Assembly (NCBI GenBank): GCA_002285055.1
Contig: NQYJ01000001.1
Coordinates: forward strand, 186,001 to 250,000
Length of the DNA stretch: 64,000 nucleotides
Reading direction: 5' to 3'
Source of the DNA: Candidatus Izimoplasma sp. ZiA1
Lineage (GTDB): Bacteria > Bacillota_I > Bacilli_A > Izemoplasmatales > Izemoplasmataceae
Shown here: positions 62,420 through 64,000 of the stretch, piece after piece
Position numbering within the stretch: position 1 is the stretch's first letter
How the letters are laid out: the number at the start of each line of letters is the position of its first letter
The notes under the pieces: model-generated
Seen by the model: only the letters and a program-made list of their open reading frames with translations
Databases searched by the model: none
Told to the model about the DNA's origin: nothing
Made by a program: the position numbers and the translations under genes

Positions 62420-64000
62420 ATTCTGTTTTTTCTTCAATAACATCTTCAACCATATCTTCTAAATCAATTTCTTCTTCTAATGATTTTGGTAAAACAGCTA
62501 TTGTAGCTACTTTATGTCCATCATTTAACTTAATTAATCTAACTCCTTGTGTTGATCTTTTTGAAGTAGCAATTTGCTCAATTGGTAATCTTATAATCAT
62601 ACCTTTAGTTGTTGTTATTATTAAGTCTTCATCTCCAACAACACTTCTAAGTTTTGTAAGTTGTCCATTTTTTTCTGTGATATTAAGTGTTTTAACACCT
62701 TTACCACCACGGTTTTGTTGACGGTACTCATCTTGTTCAGTTCTTTTACCATACCCGTTTTCTGTAACAACAAGGATTTGATTTTTTTCCTCAGAAACGA
62801 TTGTAAACCCAATAACTTCATCTTTATCTTCAATTAAAATCCCTCTTACTCCACTTGCTACACGTCCCATTGCTCTTGCTGTAGTTTCATGGAATCTAAT
62901 CGCTTTACCGTTTGAGGCACCAATTATAACGTCTTTATCGCCATCTGTTAATCTTACCGCTAATAACTCATCATCTTCTCTAAGGTTAATCGCTTTTATT
63001 CCAGATGTTCTAATGTTTTTAAAATCAGTAACTGGAGTTCTTTTAACAACACCTCGTTTAGTTGCGAAGAATAAGTAGTTTTCCGAGTCAAAATCATCGA
63101 TTTTAGCTACAGCTGCCAACGTTTCTCCATCTTCTAAATTTAGTAAGTTTACAATTGGTAAACCTTTAGATGTTCTCCCAAAGTTTGGTATTTTATATCC
63201 TTTGATTTTATAAACTCGACCTTTGTTTGTAAAGAATAGTAAGAAATCATGTGTTGATATATTGATTAGATGTTCAACTATATCATCATCATTTGTTTTA
63301 ATTCCTGTCATCCCTTTACCACCACGGTTTTGTGTTTTATAAACATCAGTATTCATACGTTTACAATACCCTGATTGTGTAATTGTAACAATTACATCTT
63401 CAATTGGAATTAAATCCTCATCTTCAATATCTAAGTCAATTGATAAAGAAATTTCTGATCTTCTTTCATCACCAAATCTTTCTTTAATATCTTCAAGTTG
63501 TTCAATAATGATTTCATATTTTCTTTCTTCGCTACTTAAAATAAATTCTAATTCTTCGATTGTTGATTGTAACTCGTTTAATTCAGATTCAAGTTTTTCT
63601 CTTTCTAATCCTGAAAGACGTCTTAATCTCATTTCTAAGATTGCTTTTGCTTGATCAACACTTAAACTAAATCTTTCTATCAACTTATCTTCTGCATCAT
63701 CGTAAGAATTTCTGATTGTAGCTATAACTTCATCGATATTATCTAAAGCAACTAAAAGACCTTCTAAGATATGTGCTCTTGCTTTGGCTTTAGCTAAATC
63801 AAATTCAGTTCTTCTTGTTAAAACCTCAATTTGATGTGTTGTATAGTGCACCAAAGTTTCTTTTAGTGGAAGAATTTTTGGTTGATTGTTAACAAGGGCA
63901 ATCATATTTATCCCAAACGAAGTTTGTAGTGGTGTATATTTATAAAGATTGTTTAATGTAACTTCGGCATTAACATCTCTTCTTAATTCTATAACTACTC
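62418..64000 (-). CDS. gyrA: DNA gyrase subunit A, C-terminal part
   Basis: This is the 3' part of gyrA; the catalytic tyrosine and N-terminal region lie beyond the right edge. The visible protein begins in the breakage-reunion tower and coiled-coil region (LLVALDNIDEVIATIR and ILEMRLRRLSGLEREK) and includes the C-terminal DNA-wrapping beta-pinwheel with repeated blades such as GRVYKIKGYKIP and KRGVVKRTPVTDF. The GyrA-box-like motif QNRGGKG appears twice, near the start and the end of the pinwheel, each with Asn in place of the usual Arg. The frame is open to the edge, so the ATG at 63905 is internal. Confidence 0.96.
   Translation of the reverse strand, partial: VVIELRRDVNAEVTLNNLYKYTPLQTSFGINMIALVNNQPKILPLKETLVHYTTHQIEVLTRRTEFDLAKAKARAHILEGLLVALDNIDEVIATIRNSYDDAEDKLIERFSLSVDQAKAILEMRLRRLSGLEREKLESELNELQSTIEELEFILSSEERKYEIIIEQLEDIKERFGDERRSEISLSIDLDIEDEDLIPIEDVIVTITQSGYCKRMNTDVYKTQNRGGKGMTGIKTNDDDIVEHLINISTHDFLLFFTNKGRVYKIKGYKIPNFGRTSKGLPIVNLLNLEDGETLAAVAKIDDFDSENYLFFATKRGVVKRTPVTDFKNIRTSGIKAINLREDDELLAVRLTDGDKDVIIGASNGKAIRFHETTARAMGRVASGVRGILIEDKDEVIGFTIVSEEKNQILVVTENGYGKRTEQDEYRQQNRGGKGVKTLNITEKNGQLTKLRSVVGDEDLIITTTKGMIIRLPIEQIATSKRSTQGVRLIKLNDGHKVATIAVLPKSLEEEIDLEDMVEDVIEEKTE

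Overview
This window is AT-rich chromosomal DNA from a low-GC Gram-positive bacterium. It probably comes from a wall-less or Mollicutes-related lineage of Bacillota, such as Izemoplasmatales, Haloplasmatales or Acholeplasmatales. That placement is inferred from gene content and composition, not from a marker-gene tree. Bacillota traits include the delta subunit RpoE next to pyrG, T-box leaders on asnS and serS, SpoVG, RNase M5 beside KsgA, the dnaX-ybaB-recR order and ATG/GTG/TTG starts with AGGAGGTG-type ribosome binding sites. UGA acts as a stop: the DUF1934 gene and the ABC ATPase gene both end in TGA, so the Mycoplasma code is not in use. No rRNA, tRNA, CRISPR array, insertion sequence or prophage was seen.

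Layout. 1-2.7 kb: end of lysS, then convergent cysK and cysE. 2.1-9.3 kb: fructose-bisphosphate aldolase, the tldD/tldE protease pair, pyrG with a CTP-sensing type leader, rpoE and a DUF1934 gene. 9.3-17.8 kb: a full phosphate module in which the response regulator, pstS-C-A-B, phoU and the histidine kinase lie in one direction behind a Na/Pi symporter; both promoters carry 11-bp-spaced Pho-box-like repeats. 17.8-19.8 kb: two tandem DHH phosphoesterases. 20-29 kb: an apparent six-gene scavenging operon with an ABC importer (ATPase, two permeases, binding lipoprotein), a staphylococcal-nuclease-type lipoprotein and a large Ig/OB-fold/lamin-tail lipoprotein. 29.2-35.2 kb: recR, ybaB, dnaX, mnmE, a TtcA-family gene and small membrane proteins. 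35.3-37.7 kb: an unknown protein, NfeD, RDD and stomatin. 37.7-39.4 kb: asnS with a T-box. 39.5-49.8 kb: two fused ATPase-permease transporters, an RDD protein and a 1779-residue DUF4011 helicase-nuclease. 49.8-64 kb: rmuC, a ferredoxin, prs, spoVG, ispE, ksgA, rnmV, an aldo/keto reductase, a lipid kinase, pta, HAD and HIT proteins, an aminopeptidase, serS with a T-box, and the 3' part of gyrA.

How the genes fit together. The nuclease operon next to the phosphate module suggests a cell that degrades external nucleic acid at its surface and imports the products. Extracellular DNA use has been reported for Izemoplasma-like bacteria, but the transported substrate here is not proven. The sequence-level surprises are a PstS whose two halves are in circularly permuted order, a PstA with a large extracytoplasmic insertion, a Lon-protease-like domain embedded in the N-terminal part of the DUF4011 helicase, a 7-cysteine ferredoxin, a threefold Ig-OB-OB super-repeat, and a pyrG leader starting GGG followed by a pyrimidine-rich terminator arm.
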